Shown: positions 32,540 to 45,762 of the stretch, in pieces
How the letters are laid out: each line of letters starts with the position of its first letter
Position numbering within the stretch: the first letter of the stretch is position 1
Assembly: GCA_940671915.1 (NCBI GenBank)
Contig: CALNVZ010003426.1
Coordinates: forward strand, 40,422,729-40,486,728
DNA: 64,000 nt
From: Paracentrotus lividus
Taxonomy: Eukaryota; Echinodermata; Echinoidea; Camarodonta; Echinidae
Direction of reading: 5' to 3'
Position numbers and translations under genes: made by a program
The notes under the pieces: generated by a model
What the model was told of the DNA's origin: nothing
Seen by the model: the letters and a program-made list of their open reading frames with translations, nothing else
Database searches by the model: none

Positions 32540-34003
32540 CAGTGCGTATCAATAAAAACGGGACAGTTTTGAAAAGTCTGTCAAAATTTTGTTTCAAATA
32601 ATGATGTCTATATTTTTATGTTAATAGAGAGAGAGATTCCTTCTCTTGGCATGACAAATTTTTTTTTTTTTTTAGTTTAAGGAATATTGTGNNNNNNNNN
32701 NNNNNNNNNNNNNNNNTAGATTGCTCTGAAGTCTTATCTTTCAATTGCAATTATAAAATAAGCTTCGTTCATGCTTGAGCAACACACAATATTTATCGGG
32801 GGCTCAAAAAAGGCTTGCGCACAAATGGAAACATAGAAATATGATCATCAGTCTTGCTAATCAGCATTCTTTCTCTAAACTTTTTCTTCATCTTGCATTA
32901 TTTCGCATAATGATTTGAAATTTAGATACAAAGCTATATATTACTTTATTGTTTTGTTTTTGTTTTCATTTTAAAATGTTATCTTTTGCAATAAATTCTT
33001 CAACTTATTTTTTGTCGACCCAAGAAAGGGAATTAGGTTGTTTTTTTTGTCAACCCAAGAAGGTTAGGTTGGTTGTTTAATTGATTGATTGATATGTTGT
33101 GTTTTCTTTGTTCATGTTATGCGAACACGGAAAGTTTTTGTCGGAAAAAAAAACTTTCGTTAATTCAAGAGTATTGAATCGGTACTCCCATTCGGATTGA
33201 TTGTTACTTTACTGATCAATGTATATGTCAGTCATTTTGAGCTGATTTCTTTTTTTTTTTTTTTTATTCTTTTCATTTTTTTTTTTATTATTTTTTTCTT
33301 TTGGATTTAACGATTTATTCATTTCATTGAACATTTCAAACACGTCCTCGTCACTAATCGGAATCTTCAAGAATGAAATAATCTCAAATTCAGAATGTTC
33401 ATTCATTCATTCATTCATTCAATCGAATACATTATAAATAATCTCAATCAACCCTCAATCAATCATTCATCAACCACTAATGAATAAGGACCACAGACAA
33501 GGAGCACATAACTCAATAATCAACAACAACATCATCCCTTTCTGGATTGACAACTATTTTTTTTTTTCTTTATTTGATTACGAGAACTTATCTTGTTCAT
33601 AATAAGAAATGTGGTTAGTTTAAGCAATGATGAAAAAAACAAAAAAGAACAACAAAACATTCAAGTAATAATAATAAATAGCTTTTGTAATGAATTTTGA
33701 AAGCATATTTCAAAAATAAGTTCCAAATTGAAAAGGTAGAGGAAGTCTGACTGATTAGCAAAAAGTCTGAATAGATCGTCATTTTCTGCTTCTCATTTGT
33801 GAGCAAGGAGCCTTTCTTGAGCACCTACCGACAAAAACGTTATGTAGTAGGCAGCTCAACATGAACGAAACTTATTATTCTCAAATGGCATTTGATAGAT
33901 AAAGACTTCAGAGCATCTCTTAACATCAAAATATAGGAATCCTATTTTAAACACAAATTTTGACAGATTTTCAAAACTGTCCGTTTTATTGACACACTCC
34001 TTG
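32540..34003. mobile_element. TA-flanked element with long inverted arms
   Basis: The left end CAGTGCGTATCAATAAAAAC is preceded by TA (32538-32539). The arm continues through GACAGTTTTGAAAAGTCTG, GCTCTGAAGTCTTATCTTTC and GTTCATGCTTGAGC. These recur inverted at about 33600-34003, so the arms are up to about 400 bp. A second copy of the right arm, closer to the left-arm sequence, is at 42165-42541. A 25-N gap interrupts the left arm. No transposase frame was found. Confidence 0.75.
32692..32716. other. Assembly gap (25 N)
   Basis: Twenty-five N inside the left arm of the TA-flanked element, close upstream of the duplicated and noisy 33.6-42 kb interval. Confidence 0.95.
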
Positions 34004-37000
34004 ATAGTAGATTGGAGGTGCTGTGTACCCACCAAATCCACCTGCGCAATCTTGAAATATCACATCGTCAACCAATATGAATACCAGACCTGGGCATGGA
34101 TTACTCTCTGTACTCTGTGATGGTCGTCCTGTCACACGGTCCTGGCCAGGGATTAATATTGGTCTCAACTACAAGGGATCAATAATTGATAACATACTTC
34201 TTTAGTCTGCGCAATAACTACAACTATGTAAGTTACTGCGGTGATGTGCTAGGTTTAAATGTCTGGTGAGAGAGGAATGGCTTAACATTGAGTGTCCTAC
34301 TTTATATGAACGGGTGGGGAGGGGGGAGGACCACATCCCAGGCGGCTGTTCCAGAGGGAACAGCTAAGACATTCCACCCCCCCGAATTTTAGTAGAATCA
34401 CTATTGAGTGTTACAAGCTATATCAAGGGGGCATTTCATCAAGACTTCGACGTTTTATCGCAAATGTTTCTAACAATCAGATGCCGAGCATTTCAGTAAG
34501 CTTATCACAGTTGTCGGGATAAAACGTCCGACAGATCCTTTGGATATGCTTCCCAGAACCTGCCCCCTTCCCGTTTTCAATCAATTTCCGGCGTTGTCCC
34601 TACCCCCAATTTTCTTCTTCAAATCCTGAAATTCCATTGTTCTTCCTAACGCCCAGTTATTATTGATAAATGTACTGTTAACATTTCACATTGTTCAAGC
34701 TACAAGACAATCCTTGATGTGGTAGGTATTAATAGGGTACAACTAATCATTTCCTTTTAATTTTGGCATTCTGAGAGATAGCAATTTTCTCACTTAAAAT
34801 TTCTCAATCTTCATCATGGAACTATCTTTGATTTTCTCCACATTAATACATAGTATGCCCAATATGTAGATTTAGATGGCACGTCACTTGAGCAACAGAG
34901 TATTGCTCGCAGTAATCGACAGGAAACAATTTTATATAAACAAGTGTGCTTAGCAGGTTTAATGCTTGGGAAAGTTCGACGACAATGCTGTCAGAAACAG
35001 TATGAGACACACAAATGTGGCGATTGATGATCTACTTTGCAGGTACTTCTTATTTAGATTCTGTGTGTCTATGTAAAGGGAAGTGTGGATTGGGGGGTGG
35101 TTTTAGTGCTTTGACCTGTATAACAATCATTAATCCTAATTACTCGCAATTAGTGTCGTCTCCTTGGTCACAAGACACTGTGCAACAGGAGGGAGGGACG
35201 TACTTCTGTTGAACTCTGCTCGTCACTTTGAATCGTAATACTATATCATCTACGGATTAGTGTCAGTGACTCGCGCATCGCTGCGGTTGGTAGTTTACTA
35301 CTTCAAACTCGGTTATTAGAAATAAGAGATTTATGTGTATTATATTGTAGTTCTGATAGTGTGATGGTTATATTGTATTGGAACCTGCGTGACAACAAAT
35401 TATGATCAAAATGTGGCAAGACCGATCTAGGCTCTTCCGGACTGTGCTTTGTACTAAAAGCCTTTCTATTTTCTAACCCCACCCACCCCTTCTCTTCCTT
35501 TTTGACATCAAATTTTTGGTGGGTGTTAGGTAGAATATCGCCAACGATTCTTTTTTGTAAAGAAGTCCGGAAGGAGATGGAATCTTCTTATAATGGCCTG
35601 CCAGGGTTCACGCAAATTAAATAGATAATACTAAATAAAACCATAATTTAATACTCAATTTAAAGGTTTATATAATTACACCCGACTCACACCCTTACTC
35701 ATTGAGGTGAAATTACATCGTTATGTGATTATCAACGTTGGCTATTAGGCGAAGTGTTTTTTCTCTCTTTTGAGTCAAGTGCATAATAATATCTCCCTCC
35801 CTCGGTCACAGTCTTTTACCTGAGCACAATCGCGCAGGAGGTGGAGGGGGATGGATGAGGTGTGGGGGGTGAGTGTAGAGCATCTGCATTATGTGGTCAT
35901 TATGATTAGCCATCCTCGATAGAAATAAGGGCAACACCAGCCCCCATCCCCGTACCAAATACTCCATACCCCGCAGAGATGGCACACCAGCTTCATTGCG
36001 CAGCTGCCCAAGTAAGGTTCAATTAGAAAAAGGAATAGAGATCGTTTACCATTAGGTTGGCCTGACTTTTATAGTAGGTACACTTTAGATTCTGTGTTGT
36101 TGTGACAGATCGGGGCCACCCTGACTTCTTGCGGTATACTCTTACAATGTAAATGTAAGTGACAAATTTGTTCTTTTAATTAGATTTAACTCTGAATTAT
36201 TATTGTCTGTTTACAATGCTATAATGCAGGTGAGTACTTGGGATTGATGTTACACCATTGGAAATTTACTGACTTTACAACAGCATCATGAAATAGTTAG
36301 ATCCTATAAAGACGTTAGATGCCATGGAGGTATTTTATTCTAACTATTTAATTGGTTATAGTTAGTGTATTTTTTGAATGTGGTTTAAATAATTAAGACC
36401 ATTACATGGTCGACTGGTTGGAAATTTAACACCAAAATAACCATTGTTAAGATAATCTAATTCAATTAAATGATTGAGAGACCCTGTTTTTCTTACTTAT
36501 TATATAAGGTAATGACTTAAAACATGCCATAAAGAATTTTGGTTGAGTATTTGTGGAAGTATTTAATCTGTTTAAACTGTGGCTGACGTGAACCGACGGA
36601 GAAACTTATTGAGGTTTTCCTGATTAATGTGTGTAATTGAATGAATTTCCTCAGAAGTTACTTATCAGATGTAAAATGAAATTTTCTGGGAGATAACCTT
36701 TTGAAAAATTAAGAATGACATGGTAAAAGTGATTAAACTTGGAAGTTGTTTACCAGTCATATGAATTTACAATGTGACAGTGTGAACAAGGTGTGATCCG
36801 GTGAACCACAGACGCGGTGTATATGTGAACTAAAGTTGATGTAAAATTTATCATGTTACATTAATTTAAATGGGAAATTACCAAAAATTGTATAGTAAGT
36901 TGTATACATTACAACTTAAAAAAACAGAATTATTGCATTCAAGGTAGATTTGACGACTCTGCGAACATGAAACCACATGCCACCAAGCCACTGGTCGCAT

Positions 37001-39440
37001 CTTCTAACGCCTTGACTTCCTTCGCCACCCATGTATCCTGTATGCAAAGACTCTTATAGACAGCCCCACTATCCGAAACTCTCTCATTATACTCCTTTGA
37101 CAACCATCCCAGAACAACTTATCAACTAAGGTAATTTGAATTTCTCTACAGGATCCTCATCCCTTCATCTATTGCTCCCTAACCCCCGATTGAAAAGCTC
37201 TCCAGACGCACTATTTGACCTCCCATGGATATCTTCGCCGGTTTGATCAAAACACTCACTATCCCTATCAATTTTTAAACCCTACTCATGCTAATGGTAA
37301 ATTTAATATTGAATATATGGTCTCAGTATTCATGGAAAAAAACAATTGTTGAGTTCTTCAATTTGCGTATCATGATGGAACATTTTTAAGAAGACATCTT
37401 ATTTGTAGGAATTTTATTTCTTAACAAATCACTGATATATTAAATTATCTTTTCACACAATTTCGCTATGTTTTTTAACCCCCATGTTGGTCGAGTAGGG
37501 TAGACGTGAACAGCTGATTTGGGTTGTTTTTCATAATGAAATAGTGGTACAATCAACACTTGGAAAATCTTATTTAGATCGGTATGGATTGGAGTGCTAC
37601 ATATGAAGCTATATTAATTCTTTATTAATAAAATCATAAACGCTCATTTTTTTAGTGATTTAAATATGGATGTATTTTTTTTTTTAGTGACCTTGTGTTT
37701 CATTTGATTTTTACATTAACTTGCGTGGACCGCATCGGGGGCGTAGTTTTTGTTCTTTTACCGCATTCTTTTCCAATTTTGTAATATTATCATGCAACAC
37801 ACGGTTAATCAAATGGGATGAATAATCCTCTCGATGTGACCAAGCCTGAATGGTATAAAATAAAATAGATATGAATTTAGATTACTAACTATGGGAGATG
37901 ATTTATATAGCATTTTAATACCATTAAAAAAACATAACATTTTTGGATAAAATTTGTTGTTTCTATTTGATAGTATGGGTTACTTAGGATGAGCTAGATT
38001 GGATTCGAGCATAAAGGTGATCAGTTTATTAATTTGAAGTGATTGTGGTACTAGAAAAACACATTTCTATTTTTTCATTGTCTTATATTTGAATTGTTAG
38101 AATAGTACTCGCGGCGATAGAGTTTTCAAGATTGGCTGTTTTTATTATGTCAGATACAGAACCGCGAACCTGATTTACATTCTTCACAACTAGTGATTAT
38201 ATCCTGCTATCTCTTTTACTTGTATTAGGACTACAGGAATGATTAATACATTTTATAAAATGTCGATGCAAGTCTAGAAATTGCATTAAAAATTCTATAT
38301 TTTAATGCTTAATGGCTACTATATTCTAGTATTGGGGTGCAACTGGGTGTGCATGAGCTGTTATTACTTTGATTAGTGTAGGGAGACTACAATCGCAACA
38401 AAGTATACGAAAAAATTGAATAAATTTATGGTCTGTAGAATATCAAGTATATTTCCAGGATTTCCTTGACCAAAAAAAAATCTATTGCGTGATCATCTCG
38501 TTTTCCTCGTAAAGCTTCTTCTGATGTTCTGATCTTTGAAGGTTATATGTGTTAGGCCGTGTTAGCTTGGTTATGTGGACGACTCTCCTTTTTTAAGTAT
38601 GTACTTGTATTATGTTAGCCAGGCAGATAAGGAGACTTTCGTTTAGACAACTCACTACTAAGAAATGAAACAAAGAACTTTCTTATAAACTTGATGAGTG
38701 AGCCAGTAGTGGAGCAGTTACAGGTGCGAACTTCTATTAATCTAATTCAAGTAGGTCACTTCTTAGGAAGATATAATTTAAAAGTGAATCCTATCCAGAT
38801 TGTGTGGGGGAAAAAAATGTATCTAATAGTAATAGGTAGGAGGAATATATGTGTAAATATTTTGATATATGCATGTCTCAGTGTACCATTGCTCCTCCAA
38901 TGCACGCAATCAAAATAGAAAATCCGAGTCGCATATTAAGTCTAATAATATAAAAACTAATAGTGAAAAGAGTGAGAAAAAAAAATCGGTACCAAAACAT
39001 ATCAATAAGGTTGAGAGACAATTTCTGTTGGAATAGATCAGCACCTTGGATGGTGGTAGTGTGACGTGCATATAAAAGAACCTAGTAATGAAGTGAATAT
39101 TGGGCTACATCCGAATTGAAAAAACTTCAACTGGTTAATTTTGACATAACGTAGAGTACAAAAGTTTTGAATCGCTTTCACTTTCCGTAAAATCATTGAA
39201 CTTGTTTTTCTTGGAAGCGTTTATAGATTCTGTTGTGAGGTGATAGGATGGGGTGTGGATGGTGATGTAGAGAAAGCTGATCATTGATGATTTGTTTTTA
39301 TCTCTAAAGTTATTCGTGGAGGAAATTATTGTTCTCTAATGTTTTGAACTTCTTTGTGTGGATGTAACTTAGTTATCGAAAGGAGGGTTCCAGATTTTTG
39401 GTTGGGATGAGTAAACGGAGTTATAGGGAATGGGGCGTAT
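33630..39440 (+). repeat. Large direct duplication, copy A
   Basis: Copy A is collinear with 42165-47280 over more than 5 kb. Anchors (A/B) include 33632/42175, 34260/42768, 34430/42941, 35010/43522, 35565/43880, 36180/44310, 37915/45910, 38570/46495 and 39040/46880. Differences are dominated by scattered small indels and substitutions, with some longer unmatched pieces, for example 36950-37250. No exon is visible in either copy. Where checked against the inverted arm at 32540, copy A is the less faithful copy. Confidence 0.8.
34427..34554. mobile_element. Small palindromic MITE, degraded copy
   Basis: It corresponds to 42939-43074 in copy B. The ends GGGGGCATTTCATCAA and, inverted, GGAAGCATATCC still pair poorly, because several bases differ from copy B. 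Confidence 0.55.
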
Positions 39441-42164
39441 TATTGTGTGCTTGTTACGGTGACTGTAGATTTGACCCTTTGGTTTTTTTTGGATATGGAG
39501 TTGACGTAGTTTGGCAATGTAGTATGGTGGTTCTTTGCAAGTTGCTTCACTACGCATAGGTGAATGGATATTTTAAGTGACGACAATGGTGCAATGGTGT
39601 TCTGGAATTAATCTCTGGTGAACATATGTGTGTAATTATAATGATATATTGACCTCAATGTCTGTTTCATTTCACCATTAGACGATATTGAATCTCTCAT
39701 AATTTTTTTTTTCTATTAGTTCGGATTCCATCCTGGACACACTAATGTTTTATATGAATTACGTTAGTCAGTTCGAACAAGGTATCGCAAAATACCCCTG
39801 TGGTATGTATAGATTAATATCTTCCTGCTTATTTTTAGTTGGTATGCGAGTCATGGAATTGGATTCGGATATTTTGGAGATTGAGTTCCTAAATGATGTT
39901 AATGTAAGCATATTTTAGTTCATTTACTTTATTTAGCTTTTTGGGACTCTCGGTGGGTCTTTTATTATTTTAGTGGATATTTGGGTGGATGTACTGGGCC
40001 GGATATTTGTGAGATGAGTACTTGTTTTGTTCGGTATCTTTCGTTAATGAATATCTCGTATGAAGTATAAGTTTATTATGATTTTCTTTTATATTTGTCA
40101 TGTATTTTTTTGGTGTAATTAGTGTGTGCTAATTGTATAATTTTCTGACCTCGTCATTATCCTCTGGTTGTCAAACGTTTACTTTGTGTGTGACTTCGTC
40201 TTTCTACTTCCCGTGATATATATAAGGATAATGGTGACTGTTTCTCTCCTACGTACCACCGTTTTTCTCTTCCTTTTTTTCCTTAGTCTAGGGTTCATCT
40301 AGTAAATTCAATAGTTTCAATAGCTTTTCTATAGACATCTTATTCTGCACACTCAGCTTTTTTCTCGGAAATCTGTTGCGGTCAAGAACTCAATGTACAC
40401 TGATAAATATAATTATAGATTTAATCGGATGACTTTCTCTTACATATATGGTCTAAAGCTTGTACAACTCGATCTTAGGAATGAAATTTATTGATAATGA
40501 TTATGTGACTCAGGAATAAATTTCAGTTAGAACTCTAAACACGATTTCCTGTCTGATAATTACAGCTGCCTTCTTATTTAATTGTATATGAGAGTAACTG
40601 GTGGCTAGTAGGGTACTTATTGCAAATTAATGTGGATAAATAATAGCACCCTTTTCTCTATTCTTTTAACTGGTGATAATACTGTTCTTTTTAATCATTG
40701 TGACCGTTCCGACGCCGCCAAAGCGAATACTAGAATAGTGAAATATTACATTTATAAACACAGACCAACCATTTCGAACAGCTTGTCTTATATGGTGAAA
40801 ATCACAGGGCATGGCTGTGAGGTCGGTAAGAAACTCGAATAAGTTGCGAGCTGAAGAGTCATCACCTACCGTCGTGCAACATCCGCTCGTGACTCTTCAT
40901 CTTACGAATCTATAGGGCATATTCCACCGAAAACGTAGTGATGTACAAGTTAACTCGTAATGGAGTCGTGTCATCTTGAGTGTTTATGGGCATATACGGG
41001 TAATATCGTGACTATGTACTCTTTAATGAGTCAAGTGGTATTTCCGCGCGTACCGTGTGTATATATCTTCATTATGTAATAAATATTTATGTGTGAAAAA
41101 CAACCACGCAGCATGTATTATTCTTAGCTATAGACTGAGATCGCTGTTAGAGACTAGTCCAAGTCGGCCGTTGCAGTCAGCCATGCTGCATCATCAGTCC
41201 AGCTCTAGTTAGTCTCTCCTGGTATCTGTCCTCGTCGGACATCGTCGGTGCGGTCGTGCGTATACGTCTCGACTTGATCAGTATTGCGTCTGTAGTAATT
41301 AAGCATTCGTATATTGTCTCAGCTGTACGGGATCTCTCAAGAGCTTCTAGCAATAGCTAGTTCCTAAACTGTAGCTGTTATGGTAGCTGGGCTTCTTATG
41401 ATGTTTCGATGAGATGCCACGTGACCTAATTCATTGTCCTCCCAGCCGTACCTCAGTCTGCTCTTGGAGAAGCTCTAGCATGCGTACCGTCATGGATACT
41501 TATATGTACTTTCAGAGTATCACCTGATACGTAATAATATCTGAATCTTGTGTGCATTAAGTGTAGAAGAAGATGAGAATATATCAGTATTGTTGGATAT
41601 ATATCCCTCTGCTGTCTATTCGTAGTATATCTGGCTAAATATATATATAAGATAAAAAAAAAATATAGGTAGCACAATTTCAATCCTCATCTCGAAACTA
41701 GTTGTAAGCACTCCGAGAGTCCGAGACGTCCTGATAGTTGGATGGTTCTACCAAGTTGTTGTGTCCGGACAATCCAATTGTTAATTTTTAAAGTCCATTA
41801 AAAGCAATGTCTTTTCGAAGCTTTTTAGCCTCAAAAAATGTCAGAAATTTATATGTGGAGAACAAATAATGATTGATTGATGCATGAGAATTATTCAAGC
41901 ATATATTTTTTGGCTTAATCCTTAGATTGAAAAGAACCAGGGCTCATTTTTGTTAAGTGTACCGGACAACAAACCCCCCCATCCTACGACTTGTCTGAGC
42001 CCTAAATTCTAGATTATTTATTGCGTCATATTTTGATTGCAGACATAGCCACAAGCACTCATAGGATAAAGAAGTATTGACCTATGGCCTAGTTAATTCT
42101 ACTTCTACATGGCTAGGTCAATACTGATGCCAAATTAGAATATTCCTAAAAGATAACATGTATG
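39441..42164. other. Non-coding stretch of unusual composition
   Basis: No gene is seen and similarity to copy B fades out. From about 40680 to 41480 the sequence is richer in CG-containing words (TCGTG, GTCG, TCGG) than its surroundings. It may be poorly resolved consensus rather than real composition. Confidence 0.4.
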
Positions 42165-42938
42165 TTAACATGTGAAAAAAACAAAAAAAGAACAAAACAA
42201 AAAACAATTCAAGTAAATAAATAGCTTTGTAAATGAATTTTGAAAGCATAATTCAAAAATAAGTTCCAAAATAATGAAAAGGTTAAGAGGAAGTCTGCTG
42301 ATTAGCAAAAAGTCTGATGATCGTATTTCTCGTTTTCTTCCATTTTGTGCGCAAGCCTTTTTTTGAGCCTCCGACAAAAACGTTATGTGTGCGCTCAAGC
42401 ATGAACGAAACTTATTATTTCAAATGGCATTTGAAAGATAAGACTTCAGAGCATCTGTTAACATCAAAATATAGACATCATAATTTTAAACAAAATTTTG
42501 ACAGACTTTTCAAAACTGTCCCGTTTTTATTGATACACCCTGTATAGTAGATTGGAGGTGTGTGTCTGCGCATCTCTGAATACATCCATGTACTAATGAA
42601 TAAGATCCTGGGCATGGATTACTCTCTGTCTCTGTGATGGTCGTCTGTTCACCGTCCTTGGACTCGGGATTATATTGGGTAATACGTGATCATAATTGAT
42701 AACTTACTTCTTTAGTCTGGCAATAACACAAACTTTAATGTTACTGGTATGTCTAGAGTTTAAAATGTCTGGTGAGAGGAGGAATGGCTTTAACTTTGAG
42801 TGTCCTCTTTATGGAACGGGTGGGGGGGGGGGTGACAGGTGACACATCCCAGGGGCTGTTCCAAGGGACACTAAAGACATTCCACCCCCCCCCAATTTTG
42901 TAGAAATCACTCATTGAGTGTTACAAGCTCATAATCAA

Positions 42939-43074
42939 GGGGGCATTTCATCAAAGACTTGTCGGACGTTTTAATCCGACAAATTTTTCTCAACAAATCA
43001 GATGCCAGCAATTTCAGTAGCTTATCACAGTTTGTCGGGATAAAACGTCCGACAATCCTTTGTGAAATGCTCCC
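42939..43074. mobile_element. 136-bp palindromic MITE
   Basis: The left arm GGGGGCATTTCATCAAAGA, then TTGTCGGACGTTTTAATCCG, pairs with the right arm, inverted, GGGAGCATTTCACAAAGGA, TTGTCGGACGTTTTATCCCG. It is a short hairpin-type element with no coding capacity. Confidence 0.75.
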
Positions 43075-44573
43075 AGACCTGCCCCCTCCGTTTTCAAAAT
43101 TTCCGGCTGTCCCTCACCCCCAATTTTCTTCTCAAATCCTGAATCTGCCATTGTCTCTCCACGCCCAGTTTTATCTGATAATGACCTGTACTATTCATGT
43201 TCAGTACAAGACACATCCTTGATGTGTAAGGTATAATAGGGTACAACTAATTTCATTTCCTTTTAAGTTTTGGCCAACTTTAAGAGATGCAAATTTTCTC
43301 AACTTAAAATTTTTCTCAATCTTCAATCATGGAAGTATCTTTGATTTTCTTACATTAACATGTATGCCAATACTCTGTAGATTTTAGCATGCCGTCAACT
43401 TGAGCAACCAGAGTAACTGCTCGCAGTAATCGAAGGAAACAATTTTTAAACAATGCTGCATTAGAGTTTATCGCTTAAAGATTGGACAATGCTTCAGCTA
43501 AACAGTATTTGAGAACAACACAAATGTAGGCGATGATGATCTACTTTGAGGTACTTTAATTTAGATTCTGTGTGTCAGTAAAGGGGAAGTGTGGATTGGG
43601 GGGGGGGGTAGTTTTGATGTATAATCATTAAATAAACACATAATTACTGCATTGTGTTCTGTAAAAGACTGTGAACGGAGGGAGGGAGATATGTAATTAA
43701 TGCACTTGGAATCGAATACTAAAGAAGGATAGTCAGAAGGAGTGGGGTGGGGTAATATAAATGGAAAGTGGATTAGTAAAAGAGTCTGAAAGGAGATGGA
43801 AGTATATGGGGACAAAAAAAATTTGATCAAAAGGGAGAGAAGGGGTGGGGATGGCGGGTTAGGAAATAGACAAGTCTTTTAGTAAGAAGTCCGGAAGGAG
43901 ATGGAAATATATGGTCAGGGGACCAAAAAAAAAAAAAAAAAAATCATTTAAAGGGAAGAAGAATTAAGAGAGGATCAATGTAAGAAGTGAAAGAGGCAGG
44001 CAGAGAAGTTTTTTTTTTTGGGGGGGGGGGGAGGGGAGCTGTTGGGGGGGGGGGGAGAGATCTGCATAATGGGTCATTATGAGTGTTTGAATAACAAGGG
44101 CAACAGCATCGTAAATACATGACCGCAGAGATGCACCAAGTTTCATGGCACGTGCAGTAAGCGTTAATTGAATAGGAGTGTTACATTAGTTGGGCCTGAA
44201 TTTATCGGTAGGGTCACTTTAGATCTGGTTGTTGGAGCGATAACGGGCAGATGCCATTTTCTTTTGGGGTAACTACCTGTACATGTAATGTAAGTGTCGC
44301 AACATTTGTTACTTATTAATTAGATTTTAATCTGAAATGCCATTATTATTGCTTATGGTTCCAAAATGCTTATAACATGCAGGAGTACTATGATGTACAA
44401 TTGGACATACATTATCTGACTTTTACCAAAAACAGACAATCAATGAAATAGATTCTAGACTAGAAAAAGACGAGATAGATTGCCATGGGGTTATTTTATT
44501 TACTATTGTTAACTTAGTTATAGTTAGTGTAATTTTTTTTGATGTGGTTACATAATTAAAACAGCCATTCCAT

Positions 44574-45762
44574 GGTGACTCGCGTGACATTTACACAAAA
44601 TTTCAACTTGTTACGGATAATTACTTCAAAATTAAACATGATGCAACTGTTTTTCTAAACTTATTATCAAGGTAATGCATTTACACATTACCATAAAGAA
44701 ATTTTTGGGTTGCAAAAGTCATTTTTGTGGAAGATATTTCAATTTGTTTCCTGTGGCTCGCGTGACGCGACACTATTGAAGGTTTCTGACCTTCTGTAGT
44801 GTATTGACTGAAATTCCTCAGAGTTTTACTTCCGATGTACATGAAATTTTCTGGAGATAACTTTGAAACATTAAGCAATGACGCTGGTAAAAGTTGATTA
44901 AACCTTTGCCAGTTTCGTTTCAAGTCCTATTGCCATTTCCAAAATGTGACTCGTTGACACAGGAGTGTGACTCGCGTGAACCGGTGTCATTTTGAACTAA
45001 AAGTTGAAACAATTATCATGATTACTAAAGTAGATGGGCCACAATTCAACTAAACAAAATATGTATAGTCAGTATGTATCACATACAACTTAAAACAAAA
45101 GTAATTATTGTGGCATTCAAGATAGTATTTGAGTCTTGGAAGCTGCAATGCAAAATGGTGTTTTCGCCATTGATTGTGTATTGTAGCAACAGAATTATAG
45201 AAAAGCAATAAATGAAAATTCTATGATTATAAATTTTGATAACTCAGCAAAATATCTAACATACAGGTATGAAACTTTGGAAGGATTAATATTCCTTAAT
45301 ATGTCCTAACGCAGGATGCCAAGTTTTCCAGAAGATTTGATAACTCCATGGCAGATATCTTGGGTTGAAAATCATCCTATTTTTCTCATTTTCACCAAAA
45401 TTCCAATGTAAAATTTACCTATATTTCTCATATGATGGCCAAAAAACAAATGTTATCTTCAATTTGATAATCAGACTTTAAAAGACTTATTTTGAAGGCA
45501 GATTTTATTTCTTTTCAACCAAAATCCTAATCAATATCTTTAATTTTCCCAAACTTTTGCTTGTTTTTTCTAAAATGTGAACTCGGTGACAGTGCCTTTA
45601 GGGTGGTTTTTCATAATGAAGGGGTCTACACTGGAAATCTCTTTAGTGGTATGATTGAGACCCCTAGAAGCTCCCTTTACTTTTTATCAACGTACAAATC
45701 ATACACTCTACTTTTTTAAGTGAACTAAATATGGATGTATTTTGTGGACTCGCGTGACACAT
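44574..45762 (+). repeat. Recurring TGACTCGCGTGAC-like motif
   Basis: Six matches or near-matches to TGACTCGCGTGAC occur at about 44576, 44755, 44945, 44967, 45587 and 45747, some preceded by an AAAATGTG block. They are absent or altered at the equivalent places in copy A. Origin is unknown. Confidence 0.5.
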
